A stretch of DNA of 64,000 bases from Alviniconcha marisindica (GCA_018857735.1 JABMCL010000460.1:984501-1048500); one strand, 5' to 3'; positions 37,801 through 51,084 are shown, counted from the stretch's first letter. Program-made: numbers and translations. The notes: generated by a model not told the origin, from the letters alone.

Positions 37801-40800
37801 CATTTGCACCCAATCACACATGCACATGTATACGCACACACAGTTGCTTACCTCTTCGTACTCCTTCAAGGCCTCCTCAATCCTGGCCTTGGCACGGGCC
37901 TTGATTCGTTCACGGAAGCTGTTCAGCTCATCGTTGAAGGCCTCCATGTACTGCTGCTCTCCCAGCTTGATTCTGAAAACACAGGAACAAATGTCATTAG
38001 CTGACAACAATCAGTCTTCAGCCCTTCCTCAGCCCTGAGTTGAGACTGTTCAGTTTGGGACAGATTCTCATTTACACTCTCAGTCTCACAAAAGCCCAAT
38101 TTGAGACTGTTCAGTTTGGAACAGATTCTTATTCACACTTTCAAGTCTTACAAAATCCCAATTTGAGACCGTCCAGTTTGGGACTCAAAAGCTCAATTTG
38201 AGACTGTTCAGTTTGGGACACAAAAGCCCAATTTGAGACTGTTCAGTCTGGGACACAGAAGTCTAATGTGAGACTGTACAGTTAGGGACAGATTCCCATT
38301 TACACTCTCAGTCTCACAAAAGCCCAATTTGTGAGGGTTAAGTCTGGACACAAATGTCCAGGCTGAGACTGTTCAGTTTGGGACAGATTCTCATTTACAC
38401 TCTCAGTCTCACAAAAGCCCAATTTGTGACCGGTCAATTTGGACACAAATGCCCAATCTGAGACTGTTCAGTTTGGGACAGATTCTCATTTACATTCTGT
38501 CTTGCAAAAGCCCAGTTTGTGACGGGTCAATTTGGACACAAATGCCCAATCTGAGACTGTTCAGTTTGGCTGGGACTGTCAGGCCTGAGGCGCAGCTGTT
38601 TCACATCACCCCCACTGAGGTCCCTCACCTGGAGAAGAAGGCCCGGACACAGCTGCGAGGATCCTGCTGAAGACTCTTAGCCAACTCCAGGATGAACTGC
38701 ATGACGATGGTCTGGTGGGACACATGCTTCATCAGCTCATGTTTCTGCACAAGTCAAAAGGAAGCATCTACTGTAGTGCTAGCATCACAACGGTCTGGTG
38801 GGACACATGCTTCATCAGCTCATGTTTCTGCACAAGTCAAAAGGAAGCATCCATTGTAGTGCTAGCATCACAACGGTCTGGTGGGACACATGCTTCATCA
38901 GCTCATGTTTCTGCACAAGTCAAAAGGAAGCATCCACTGTAGTGCTAGCATCACAACGGTCTGGTGGGACACATGCTTCATCAGCTCAAGTCAAAAGGAA
39001 GCATCTACTGTAGTGCTAGCATCACAACGGCTGGCAGGATGCAGTTTGCTTCACTGGACTGGGATGCTGCATGCAGGGAGACGCCACAAAGCCACAGGAT
39101 TGAAGGCGAAGACTGTTTACACCACAATGCCACACAAAGCACAACCAGAAACACTGACTGGTGATTCAGCCGACTTCAACTTCAAACTGTGAGATGAAAG
39201 ACAATGAATTTAGTTAGCTCACTCCTCACAAACACAAGCATTTATCATGTGAGAAATACGCCATGCACCAATGTGAACTAATTGTTGACTCGCCTCCTCA
39301 ACCTTCCAGTCAACAGCATAGATGACGAGGCAATGCACCAGATAAGGAGGCGGTTGGCCATTTCCTCCAATGCCAGCTTCTACAATGAAAATGTTCCCGT
39401 GCATTCACTGCATGCTATTGGTATGCCACCTCTACCTCCAGGTTGATGCACCAGATGATGAGGTGGTTGGCTGTTTCCACACAAATACCCATTTTTACCA
39501 TGGTAACATTCCTATGCAGCCACACACAAATACTGTTAACTTCATCTCCAGGTTAACAGTGCAGATGATGAGGCAATGCACCAGATGAAGAGGCTGAGGG
39601 CTGTTTCCTCCCAACTTCCGGCTTTTACTATGGGAATGTTCCTATGCACATCCACGTAAGCAAACTGTTGACTTACCTCCGCCACACCCAGGTCAATGCA
39701 CCCAATAACAAGGCAGTTGGTTGTTTCCTCCTAACTGCTTTTTCTGTGGGAACGTTCCCATGCATCTCAGTAAACTGTTGACTCACCTCCTGTACCGCCA
39801 GGTCACTGCATCAGATAACGCGGCAGTTGGTTGTCTCCTCCTAATTGCTTTTTCTATGGGAATGTTCCTACACATCCTGGTGAACTGTTGACTCACCTCC
39901 TGTACCCCAGGTCAATGCACCAGATAACGAGGCAGTTGCCTGTCTCCTCCTAATTGCTTTTTCTATGGGAGCATTTCCATGCATCCTGGTGAACTAACTG
40001 TTGACTCACCTCCTCTACCCCCAGGTCAATGCACCAAATAATGAGGCAGTTGCTTGTCTCCTCCTAACTGCTTTTTCTATGGGAATGTTCCCACACATCC
40101 TGGTGAACTAACTGTTGACTCACCTCCTCTACCTCCAGGTCGATGCACCAGATGACGAGGTAGTTGGCCGTTTCCTCGCACACCAGATAGGGGTGTTCCT
40201 GCAGGTACTGAAGGCTGTCATCGTAGCGCTGCATCATGCCGTACTTGCGGATCTCAGCTTTGTATTTTTTCCCAAACTCATGCTGAAACAACCAAGATGC
40301 CAAGAATGTTCTTTATTAATATATTATCCTGATATTTCATGTCCATCTCTGTCAAACGTTTCACAGATGAGGAACTCCCTCCCATCCCATGCTAAGCAAC
40401 CCCCACCTTCCCCATGTCTGCTTAAAGAGGAACCAAACTGAAAAAAAGTTCCACAGGCCCTATCAACAGGAATGGAAACATAAAAAGAATACACACAACA
40501 GTTTTTTAACTGATTTTTGGTCCTGTTTTTCTATATACAAAAAATCGACGTTTGACAGTCACAAAAACATACTGTGAATGCTGCCATTTTGAATGCATGC
40601 CCAGCAGCCTGCAGCCTCAACAAGGCTGGCACTTTGTACGGCACGATTCCAACAAATCTAAACCTAACACTTTGTCGTCAAAGTGTCCACCACATCACAA
40701 GCTCATCTTTTCCTGCTCTTCATTAGGAAAGAGCTAACCAGCATGGCTGCATCCTGAGGACCTCAAATTCAAGCAAATAAATGTGTAAATATTGACAGAA

Positions 40801-43800
40801 CTAAATGAAGCATGCAGATACAAATATTTCCACATTTTTGTCTGTTTTCAAGCCAGCTTGCATCTTTAGTTTGGTTCCCCTTTAAATGTGCTTTCAACCA
40901 ACACACCCACAACACAGCTTTTTGTTCAGAGTTGAGCCAGTGGGATTCAGAGTTAGACAGCATGGCCAAAGAGATTCAAACGAGAAGTGAGGCTGGGATA
41001 TCCAAGTAACATGTTGCTTTCTTGCTCCAAAACCTAACAACAACAAAAATCTCCCCCCCCCTCCCCCTTCTCATTTTGACCCCCCTCCTTTCTCATTTTC
41101 AATAGTTCCCTTATAAAAGAACACCTGTTTCACAAGTGCAACTTTCAACTGAAAGGATTACAGTAAACTTGCAAAGCTTCTGGGGATGTGGATGTGTGAT
41201 GAAGGACCGCTGTTACTGAACTGAGTGTGGCAAAGGGACAGGACAGGACAGAAGGTGAGAAAAGAAAAGAGGGGCACCAGAGTCTGACAATGTGTGACAG
41301 CACGTTTATTTACCTGTCTATCTGCTTTCTCCTCCTCTGTCAAGTCTTTGGCTGGCTCTGGTTTGTTGATGATCTGGAACGATAAATTGAAGCCAATATA
41401 ATCACAACTAACACTCAGTCTATACATTACAACAAATCTAAAAGTTACTCATGATTGCCCAAAACGTATTACATAATAATAACAGTAACAACTAAAGTAT
41501 TAATAAAGTGCAAAATGTTGTCCGTAAAGACTATTCTAAGCATGTACACGCACACCAACAAGCAATACTAATTTACACATTAATAAGCCCTAACTATTAA
41601 ATAACACACAAAAACACCACATCTTGTATGTTGCTGTTGTTGTTGATCGCTTTTATATGGCGCTATTCTGTTCTCAAGCAGACTCACTGCACTCACATGT
41701 GATTTTACATGAGTGGATAGCTTTTTATTGCGTGTTTTTGACTATCCACTGAAGTGGTGTACTTTAAAGCACTGGCATGGCTGGTGCCACATGAAACTGC
41801 TGCCATCTTGCACGTTCTGTGTACACCATACGACCATGCCACTTCATGCAAAAACCACAAACATAAGGTGCATGCGTGTTTAGCTGTAACCTGCCACCTG
41901 CACTTTTGGTAGTGACCAGGGTCTTTTACGTGCTACTGTGAAACAGAAAGTGTGCAAAAGAAAAGTATATATATATCTTTAACTAAACAAAAGGACCTGT
42001 GGCAGGAATGAAGCACACAAAGCCATGCTGCAAAAGCTGAACACACTCATCAATATTCATTTTGATGCCACTTAGAGACTCAACACTGTTTGCATAAATT
42101 ACAAACAATAATGTACTAATAAGTAATGTTATATATATATATATTCCTTTCTCATTTGATTCAGTCATATGACCTGGGTACAATCCATAGTTGTGTGCAC
42201 TAAACACCAGCTCAACACCAAAGCACTGATGAAGATGGATGTCTCCTGAAAAAGCTGTGTGCAAGGAGTCACCTTTAATTTAAAATGAGTGACTTTGTAA
42301 AAATAAAAAGTCATTTATTTTACCCACAGAAGCGCATGTATGCATGCGAACAAGGACATGCACGCACACTCCACAACAAGCTTACCGTCTTTGATTTCCC
42401 GTCGTGGCAGATGGTATCAATGTTCCATGGCATCAACTGAAACAGAGATCGCAGGTCAATGCTTTGAAACTGCAGAGGAAGGAAAGACTCAAAATGCAGA
42501 GCACCGCTTCACTGAATTTACGTTAAGGTCCCACTGGTAAAACCCCATTCTCTCACGGAAGAACTCTAACACAACAGCAGCAAGACTGAAAATATACTGG
42601 TCATTAGTGAGAATGTTTTATTTTGTGGTCTGGGGTGATGTCAACCTGAAAATGAGGTCTTGTTTGTGGTATGAAGTGTGCTAAACGAGTCTCGTTTGAA
42701 AGGCTGCGCAGTGCAGAAGGTATTGTCCTGGCAGAACCTGCAGACTGGAAAGGAGAAAATTGGTTTTTAACATCCAGTCAACCCTTCCGCACACATGGGC
42801 AGATGGACAGTGATTCCAGTCCCCTCCCCCGCATTATTGGGGGTATAATGAACCTGAATATCATTCAATAAGCCCCCCCCCCCCCTCCCCCGCGTTAATA
42901 GGGGTAAAATATACCTGAATACCATTCAATAAGGACTGCAGCAACAAAGATTTTTAAAAACAAGAAATTACCACCAACAGCAAGGGGGAAAAACTTTCAA
43001 CATACCCGCTCTTCTCTTTTCAATTCCTCTTCTTTTCTCCTGAACTCCTGCTCTTGTTTCTCAAGCTCCGACATTTCAAGGCTCAGCTTCTCAAAGTCAG
43101 TCGTAGATTTCTGAAAGACAGAACACAACTATTATTAAGAGACTGAAAATGGAAATCGCTACCGTAAAAAGAAAAGATTTGTTATTCACTCAGTAAGATA
43201 ATAATAACAACAGTAATAATGGGCATGCAGTACCTAAACTTTGACCGTCCTAAGCATTTACAAAATTTGATATTTACGTATGTTAATCCTTTCACTGCCA
43301 TGCTTGCCGCTGTCGCTAGGAAAACGACCAATAAAAGTACCAAATTTGAAATCGTTAAGGCTTTTCCCCCCTTTGTATGAGCATGTGAAAGGATTTCTAT
43401 CAAATTGCACAGTACTGAAAGGGCATTTTTGTTACAGGGCGATCAAATATATTGTTTGCAGGCGTGTATGTGTGCACTTTTCATCCCAGAAATTTTACAG
43501 GATGAGGCAGTGAAGGGGTTAAGAGGCCAAAGATTCAAATGCACAAAGACATGCACACACACACCGACATCCCCCACCCTACACACGCATGCTTACATCT
43601 GTATCTCAGGGCTATGGAACTGAAGAAACTGTCTGTGAAAAGAGCAACATTTCTCAGGAAGATTCGAAAGGACAGAGAGGAAGCATGACAGACAGAACCA
43701 GGTACTTGGTTCCAGGTAGTTGGAAACTGGTAAGAGAAAGAGTGCTGACCACCAGACTTTGTGTAGAAAGATGAGTAAATGACAAAGACTAGGGCCAGGA

Positions 43801-46800
43801 GTAAGACACGTCATGTATGACAGCCTTGTTTGCCTTATTCCTTCAACTGCTAACACCACAATTCAAGATCAAAACTGTTGCTTCCCTTTCTTCCATCACT
43901 GCCAGCATGCCAATGGCATTAAAATTCACCCAATGTCAAGTGTATAACCATTAACTTGATTAAGACATACAGGCAGGCACTCACGTAAATGCGCCCATGT
44001 GTGTTTGCATACATGTAGTATCGTGATAATACAGGGGAAGTGAACTGAGGGTGCAAGATGGCTTAAAAACGTAGAAAATGTGCAAACACTTCTATAGTCT
44101 GCCTGTTTCATTTGGCCTTTCTATATTAACATTTGCACACACACACAAAAAAGTATTTCTATTTGAGCTTATCAGGGTGCGACCCTGTCGGTTTGCTCTT
44201 TCCCAATGAAAATGAGGAAAAGGTTGGCATGTGATGTATTTGCCACTTTTGCCACCCATGGTTACCTTGTCATTCCACTCATACAGACTGCTGGGCACAA
44301 AATAGCAGCACTCATGATCAAGTCTTTGCAACTTTCAAGTACTGATTTTAAACAAACAGGCCCTGAAATCAAGTGGCAAAACTGCTCCATGTCTATCTTC
44401 TTTATTCCATTGCTATCACTGTATCGGTAAGGCCCATCATGCTTCTCTGGTTCATTTCCCCTTTAAATTAATTTCTAATCGGTCATTTGCTGAGCACACA
44501 TTGCCGAGTCACGTTAAAATCATACCTCTTCAGCCTCTTTAAGTTTCTGTTTCACTTCAGCTTTCTTCTGTTGATACCTGAAACATCAAAGCAATGTATT
44601 ATTACTTCAAGTCTCAACTCACTACACATGACTGATGCTGAGATAGTGTTATTAACTGTACATTAACTAAGACTTCCCTGAAACTGCACACATATACTGA
44701 AGGAAAGCCAACAATGAAGGTCTAACCATTCAACAAGGTAGTTTTCTCTAATTCAGTCTAATTTCTGTGCTCTGGTCTGGAACTGCACACATATACTGAA
44801 GGAAAGCCAACAATGAAGGTCTAACCATTCAACAAGGTAGTTTTCTCTAATTCAGTCTAATTTCTGTGCTCTGGCCTGGAACTGCACACATATACTGAAG
44901 GAAAGCCAACAATGAAGGTCTAACCATTCAACAAGGTAGTTTTCTCTAATTCAGTCTAATTTCTGTGCTCTGGTCTGGAACTGCACACATATACTGAAGG
45001 AAAGCCAACAATGAAGGTCTAACCATTCAACAAGGTAGTTTTCTCTAATTCAGTCTAATTTCTGTGCTCTGGTCTGGAACTGCACACATATACTGAAGGA
45101 AAGCCAACAATGAAGGTCTAACCATTCAACAAGGTAGTTTTCTCTAATTCAGTCTAATTTCTGTGCTCTGGTCTGGAACTGCACACATATACTGAAGGAA
45201 AGCCAACAATGAAGGTCTAACCATTCAACAAGGTAGTTTTCTCTAATTCAGTCTAATTTCTGTGCTCTGGTCTGGAACTGCACACATATACTGAAGGAAA
45301 GCCAACAATGAAGGTCTAACCATTCAACAAGGTAGTTTTCTCTAATTCAGTCTAATTTCTGTGCTCTGGTCTGGAACTGCACACATATACTGAAGGAAAG
45401 CCAACAATGAAGGTCTAACCATTCAACAAGGTAGTTTTCTCTAATTCAGTCTAATTTCTGTGCTCTGGTCTGGAACTGCACACATATACTGAAGGAAAGC
45501 CAACAATGAAGGTCTAACCATTCAACAAGGTAGTTTTCTCTAATTCAGTCTAATTGCTGTGCTCTGGCCTGGAACTGCACACATATACTGAAGGAAAGCC
45601 AACAATGAAGGTCTAACCATTCAACAAGGTAGTTTTCTCTAATTCAGTCTAATTTCTGTGCTCTGGTCTGGAACTGCACACATATACTGAAGGAAAGCCA
45701 ACAATGAAGGTCTAACCATTCAACAAGGTAGTTTTCTCTAATTCAGTCTAATTTCTGTGCTCTGGTCTGGAACTGCACACATATACTGAAGGAAAGCCAA
45801 CAATGAAGGTCTAACCATTCAACAAGGTAGTTTTCTCTAATTCAGTCTAATTTCTGTGCTCTGGTCTGGAACTGCACACATATACTGAAGGAAAGCCAAC
45901 AATGAAGGTCTAACCATTCAACAAGGTAGTTTTCTCTACTTCAGTCTAATTTCTGTGCTCTGGTCTGGAACTGCACACATATACTGAAGGAAAGCCAACA
46001 ATGAAGGTCTAACCATTCAACAAGGTAGTTTTCTCTAATTCAGTCTAATTTCTGTGCTCTGGTCTGGAACTGCACACATATACTGAAGGAAAGCCAACAA
46101 TGAAGGTCTAACCATTCAACAAGGTAGTTTTCTCTAATTCAGTCTAATTTCTGTGCTCTGGTCTGGAACTGCACACATATACTGAAGGAAAGCCAACAAT
46201 GAAGGTCTAACCATTCAACAAGGTAGTTTTCTCTAATTCAGTCTAATTTCTGTGCTCTGGTCTGGAACTGCACACATATACTGAAGGAAAGCCAACAATG
46301 AAGGTCTAACCATTCAACAAGGTAGTTTTCTCTACTTCAGTCTAATTTCTGTGCTCTGGTCTGGAACTGCACACATATACTGAAGGAAAGCCAACAATGA
46401 AGGTCTAACCATTCAACAAGGTAGTTTTCTCTAATTCAGTCTAATTGCTGTGCTCTGGTCTGGAACTGCACACATATACTGAAGGAAAGCCAACAATGAA
46501 GGTCTAACCATTCAACAAGGTAGTTTTCTCTAATTCAGTCTAATTGCTGTGCTCTGGTCTGGAACAACAGCTGACACCTGGATACATGATCAACTATCCA
46601 TACTTTAAATTCACCCATCTAACATGGTGTCTTTACTAGTATCTACTGTGTACACATACACACACAACTGAGATTTTCAGCATGGTCTTTTGAAAGATGG
46701 TTCCATCACATCTGGATTTATAGCAGCAACTAACAGTAGCAAATCTTACGTCTGTTTCTCCTTCTCTATGGCATCTTTCTTCTTCTTGGCTTCCTCCATC

Positions 46801-49609
46801 CTTTCCAGGCGGGCCTGGTGGCGCCATCGGTACAGGCTGGCTGTGTCAATGTTGGGGTGAGTGTCGTCTTCATCATCTGAAATCTAAAAGCAAAAACACA
46901 ACATTTTACAAATCATTGCACTGCCTAGATCTCAACAACTATGAATACAAGGCCACAACAAATGATGAAATTAAAAACTATAAATATGTAACTGAGTGTA
47001 TTGTGTGTGTTCCGGGCCATGACCCTTTATAATCTTTTCTTTCCTGTCGTCCTTTCCTTTTTGATTGGGTGGGAGTTTTATGGCCCCAATTATCTAAAGT
47101 GTTAAAACTTGTGCGCTGGGCTTGCCGCGTCCCATCATCATCATCATCATCTGCCGCGTCCCTTTCCCCCCAGTGTCCCTGCAGAGGCAGGTTGTTTGTT
47201 TGCTGTTGCAGCCGGTGTTCATGTGTTCATCTCAGGGGAGAGCCTGTAAGTAGTCATTTTTCTATGGCTTGTTATTCTGTTGTTTCTAATTGATGTAAAT
47301 AATGTATGTTTATAATGTTACCATGTTCACAACGTGCCTTGATTTTGGTTCTTCAACACGTGGGTAATTTTGGCATCAGATTGCCGCCTGTTTGCAGCCG
47401 CCATGGCGTCAGTGTACATTGTATGTGTGTTCAAATCTTAAGCTTTTATGCCACAAGATGACCAGTGCTTCCAATGTATGCAGCTAACCTTGGTAACCTT
47501 GGTTAGCTGATGTAGCTAGTATGTTATGCTGCCATTGTTGGATGTTCAGTTGGAGTGATGCTTTGCCGATGTAAATGGTTATCCCTCAGTAGGGTATGGT
47601 TCCTTTGGCGACCGTGCAAATCTCTGTGAGGCATAACTTATTTGTTTAGTTTCCTATGGATCTATTTTTCTACATGAAATCAGTGGTATATTATGGCTAA
47701 CGCTTTGAAGATGTTGACTTCATAGTTGTTGAATGTTCATTTTACTTGAATGTTCATTTTACTAGTTGAATATGGTTTAGTGCATAGGGGTGATTGTATA
47801 AACTGTGAGACATGTTATTTCTGTTTTGATCTGGCTTTTGTATGGCTGAGTCTTGGGCGCGCAGACTTTCACTCTGCTTAGCTTGTAAACCCTTTCCGGG
47901 TCTTTGTGTCGTGTACCCGGAACAGGCCGGCGATGCGCGTCAGTGGTGGCAATTAGGTCTTTGTCTCTGTTCACTAACCGAGCAGACAGGTGCAGCCAGA
48001 TCAACAGCTTAGATTCTTGATGCGCTACCCGTGTCAGTAAGACGCTTGACGTTGTTCACAAATATGCTCTGCTAGTCAATAACAGTAACATGCTGTAGCC
48101 CTTTTGTACATGCGTTGAGTAACGAGGCTGGAGCTGGTCAGTTTATGACTTCCTCCCGCTCACGGCATGGTACCAAGTGCCACCCATGTCACTGTCTGTC
48201 TCGTTGTGTGCTTAAGTGGAACAGTGCTGTAACAGTTATCTCACTCTTCCCGTTTAGTTAAGAATGAGCTTGGTAATCCGTATTTTTCACTGTTACTTTA
48301 TTGTATACTATTATATACTGGGAGTTCATCAGTTAATTGACTGGCCGTCTCTTGTATACTCACTGTGACACTGTGAGATATGGGTTTTAAGTGCAAGTCA
48401 TGCACACAAGTCATGTGCTTGATAATTAATCATTTTGTCACAGTTACCATCATGTATTATAATAACCTACAGGTAAACTACTTATATAATTGCTGTTGTT
48501 TAGACTTTACATTTGCTTTCATGTTCTAAATGTTTTGTTTGCTTGTATCTTTTCCAACACAGACACTGTTTCCTGGTTGATGCAAATAAAAGTTATGTTA
48601 TATAATAACCTCTAACTTGTGACTCTTCGTTCATGCTTCCAACCTGCTTCCCTCACTCCCCATCCCACTCCCCTACAAATAAATCATACTAATCATCCTG
48701 CAGACTCTGTCACTGCATTTACATCAGCAGTAGGCAGAGCGCTGCAACAGTTACAGTACAACTACAAGGGGCTGCCTCCAACACATTGGCAGCCAGATCA
48801 AAAATGTTTTTAGCCAGTTTTTAAATAAGGCCTGTACAATAACAACTTGTACAGATTACTCCTTCTTAAGTTTCTATTTTAGTTCACATTGCACTCTCCC
48901 TGTTATGTTGCGAAAATGACCAGTAGTGGTCCCAGACTCTGCAAGTGCAATGTGCAAAACCACATTCCGATCAAAACATAAAAAGGTTCAAAAGAACACT
49001 ATTTATTAAAACAAAACACAATGTGCAAAGTTTGGGGGTAATCCCCTTTATCAAGCTACAAAATGACACTTAAACAACAGTTAAACGGTGAAAAACGATG
49101 AAAAATGAGATGAAGAGCCACGACACTTACTGACTTATCTGCTTTTGGTTGTGCTATGTTGTTTTCGTGTCCAGTGTTTGGAAGTACGTTGGCACGCCGA
49201 AAATTCAAATGTTGTGTTTTGTCCAAACAAATAGCCTTCTTTTGAACCTTTTAATAGTTTTATGTGTTTGGATCTTGTTTTTTTAGAACACTAGCACTGT
49301 AGCAGTCTCCCCCCCCCCCCCCCCCCCCCCACTCCCCTTCAGATCCGGATCATACAAATATATAAGTTTATAACAGTTGTGTATAAAGACAACCGCGGTC
49401 AGTAAAAAATATTTGGAATCAGTAATCGCACAGCTTGGAACTGCGGTGCACACTGCAAGATTACCGGCAGTCAGAGGTGCCAGTAAGATGAGCTGCACAT
49501 GCCACTTTTGCTTTCACATTTGCAATCAGATCCTCATCCAAGAACTGATCAAATTCAAAAATATACTTACTTCGATGTGGTCCCACTTGCTGTAGTTAAT
49601 TGTGGACAT
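34900..49609 (-). CDS. CDC37: HSP90 co-chaperone Cdc37, 11 coding exons, 379 aa
   Basis: Exons (minus): 49609-49571, 46883-46750, 44577-44526, 43110-43006, 42436-42386, 41373-41314, 40282-40124, 38744-38629, 37972-37852, 36751-36683, 35133-34900. The total is 1140 nt, in frame throughout; human CDC37 is 378 aa. The N-terminus reads [15 protein letters not shown], with Ser15 in the CK2 site equivalent to human Ser13, then [21 protein letters not shown] coiled-coil (about 45-112) precedes MPWNIDT. The HSP90-binding central part shows [20 protein letters not shown] and [15 protein letters not shown], and the C-terminal part [10 protein letters not shown]. It recruits protein kinases to HSP90 in the cytosol. 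The gene is convergent with PWP1 and divergent from TAF12. Confidence 0.97.
35582..36105. repeat. 35-bp minisatellite in CDC37 intron 10
   Basis: About 15 copies of TTGAAACATTTTTGTTTGAG plus CAGGTTAAACCTAGT. Confidence 0.95.
36895..37530 (+). mobile_element. dispersed repeat copy 2 in CDC37 intron 9
   Basis: Uninterrupted counterpart of 5116-5235 plus 5690-6180. The matching order of blocks defines a repeat of at least 640 bp. The 92-codon frame at 37,254-37,532 lies inside it, matches a frame at 5926-6168 only through the repeat, and is not supported as a gene. Confidence 0.6.
38036..38578. repeat. minisatellite in CDC37 intron 8
   Basis: Alternating long (about 61 bp) and short (about 38 bp) units based on GAGACTGTTCAGTTTGGGAC and TCTCACAAAAGCCCAATTTG. 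Confidence 0.92.
38704..39035 (-). repeat. 83-bp tandem array containing the CDC37 exon 8 acceptor and coding start
   Basis: Four units at an 83-bp period; shared points are about 38,708, 38,792, 38,875 and 38,958. Each unit covers about 46 bp of exon 8 ([12 protein letters not shown]), its AG and about 37 bp of intron. The unit at 38,708 is the true exon edge (acceptor 38,745/38,744). The two units upstream in the transcript keep an intact TTGTGCAG acceptor; the fourth has lost it by deletion. Because 83 is not a multiple of three, use of an upstream acceptor shifts frame and reaches a stop. Confidence 0.93.
39230..40135 (-). repeat. 110-115-bp tandem array containing the CDC37 exon 7 donor
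   Basis: About eight units, the last being the true exon 7 end. Donor-equivalent points lie near 40,124 (real), 40,008, 39,896, 39,786 and 39,676, with more diverged ones near 39,540, 39,430 and 39,290. Each unit copies the coding end (up to [20 protein letters not shown]), the GT donor and following intron. The three nearest decoys keep a GAG/GTGAG-type donor. Confidence 0.9.
41633..41960 (-). mobile_element. SINE family B copy in CDC37 intron 5
   Basis: Shares GCTTTTATATGGCGCTATTC, the GACTATCCACTGAAGTGGTG block, CCACCTGCACTTTTGGTAG and neighbouring sequence with 25,127-25,520 and 63,650-64,000. The tail side is the TTGTTGTTGTTGATCGCTTT end. Confidence 0.75.
44681..46566. repeat. 99-bp satellite, about 19 near-identical copies, CDC37 intron 2
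   Basis: The unit starts GGAACTGCACACATATACTG and includes GAAGGTCTAACCATTCAACA and TTCAGTCTAATTTCTGTGCT. The repeat point at 44,779 recurs exactly every 99 bp to 46,561. Copies differ by only a few substitutions (TCTGGCCTGG, CTACTTCAG, AATTGCTG), so the array is young or strongly homogenised. Confidence 0.98.
46884..49570. other. CDC37 intron 1: unassigned insertion-like sequence
   Basis: This 2.7-kb intron has no recognised exon. A short (ATC)n run lies near 47,130-47,150. About 47,000-48,600 looks unlike the flanking AT-rich intron and ends in AATAAAAGTTATGTTATA (48,585-48,602), a poly(A)-signal-like end that could mark a retroelement, but no reverse-transcriptase or integrase frame is seen. 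A C22 run sits at 49,309-49,330. Confidence 0.35.
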
Positions 49610-50402
49610 TCCGCTGACTGGATATTAACACACCAAACTTGTAAAATGCTTGCTCTCAGTACTCTGAAGACTAAAGAGTGTCGGTTTAGTCTGTCAAGGT
49701 ACAAATGCGTCGGTTGTTTACAAAACGGAAGTTCCTTATTGACGAACGAAAACGAGTTCCAGATCTTTCGATTACGTCAACACCATTTCAACTACGAAAA
49801 TTGCAAACAAAGTTAATATAATATTAGCAGTTACTTTAATTTCCACAGTGATGCAAGATTTCGGAGAACAATATGCATAATAATGGGTCCTTTCTGCCCT
49901 TTTCCCCCCAGTGGTGTCGCAAACGTTACTTCCGTTTCACTTGTTGGCACATGTTTGATTGCTAACTCGCACAGAGCGGACTCTCTTGTTTGTTCTTCAC
50001 ACTAAAAGCGGTACGTATGTTACAGAAGTTTGAAGTAAGCCAGTGCTTTATAGCATTGTATTTTTACATGCAGTTGCATTACTCAGTTACTAAGATAGTT
50101 AAAGGTCGGGCATTATTTGCTTATTTACTCAAAGATGGGCACAGTGCATGCTATTTACTGCAACTGGGCATTTCCATTTGACTGGATGCAGTTCATTTCA
50201 TGAATTGTTCACCACCCCCAGACAACGTTCCGAAACTCGAACTCAGGCTGACAACTCACCAGGAAGGATGCCAACACTAAGCAGCTTCGCATAGTGCTCT
50301 TCTTGTAGTGCTCAAAACCGATCTCTTCTCTATCTCAGCCTCCACTTGATCTGTCGTTTTCTTCTCATTGTACCAACCCATCACCAGTAATGCATGTATC
50401 TG

Positions 50403-50441
<39 letters not shown>

Positions 50442-51084
50442 CGTGTATAAGAGAGAGAGAGTGTGTGTGTGTGTGTGCGTGTGTAAGAGAGAGAGAGAGA
50501 GTGTGTGTGTGTGATGAGCATATAATCCTTGTCTTTGCAAATGCTCTGGGCTCTTAGTCTTACAAGATGGCCGGATGCCATAAATAATCTGTTATTATTA
50601 ATATTATTCTGACATAAATCTGAAACCACTATCCCCTCAAAAATAAAAGCTAACAGTAATCTTCAATGTGTTGAAATTGATCAGCTATACAGAAGAAGAA
50701 GAGAGACCAGGTAGGTTAGTGGAGCAGTGCACCCAAAGAAGAACACAGAGTTTTAAGTGCATACAACAAAAGGAAAAGAAAAATGTTTAAAACAATGACA
50801 GCTGTGTTAATAGTATAATACCACTTACCAGTATTGCCACACATACCAGTACCAGTACATTTTTTTTTTATTGAACTGCAGTGGACTGGAGTGGACTGAA
50901 TACCACCTTCAGCAATCCTGTGGTTGATGCAGATTCAGTCATCAGCTTCTGGACATTAATAATAATTCAGTCACACTTCTCCCCCCATCTGTTATTTGAC
51001 TTTTGTAAAAACTTTAAGAACCTGAAGAAGGCTGTTTGATGCCAGTTGACACTTGTGAGCTTCCTGATGTTCCAGTGAGCCACC
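49610..51084. promoter_or_regulatory. shared CDC37-TAF12 divergent upstream region
   Basis: The two start codons point away from each other across 1475 bp, so both promoters must lie here or overlap. A sequence ending CACTAAAAGCG/GTACGT at about 50,010 would fit the donor of a non-coding TAF12 5' exon. A GT/GA microsatellite (50,406-50,512) occupies the middle; just before it, 50,220-50,400 resembles 13,210-13,360 (shared ACCAACCCATCACCAGTAAT), a dispersed repeat. Confidence 0.45.

Noticed and set aside
47000..48610. Solo LTR or retroelement in CDC37 intron 1
   Set aside because: Only a poly(A)-like end was seen. No matched terminal repeat, target duplication or coding remnant could be found by eye, so it is kept as an unassigned stretch.
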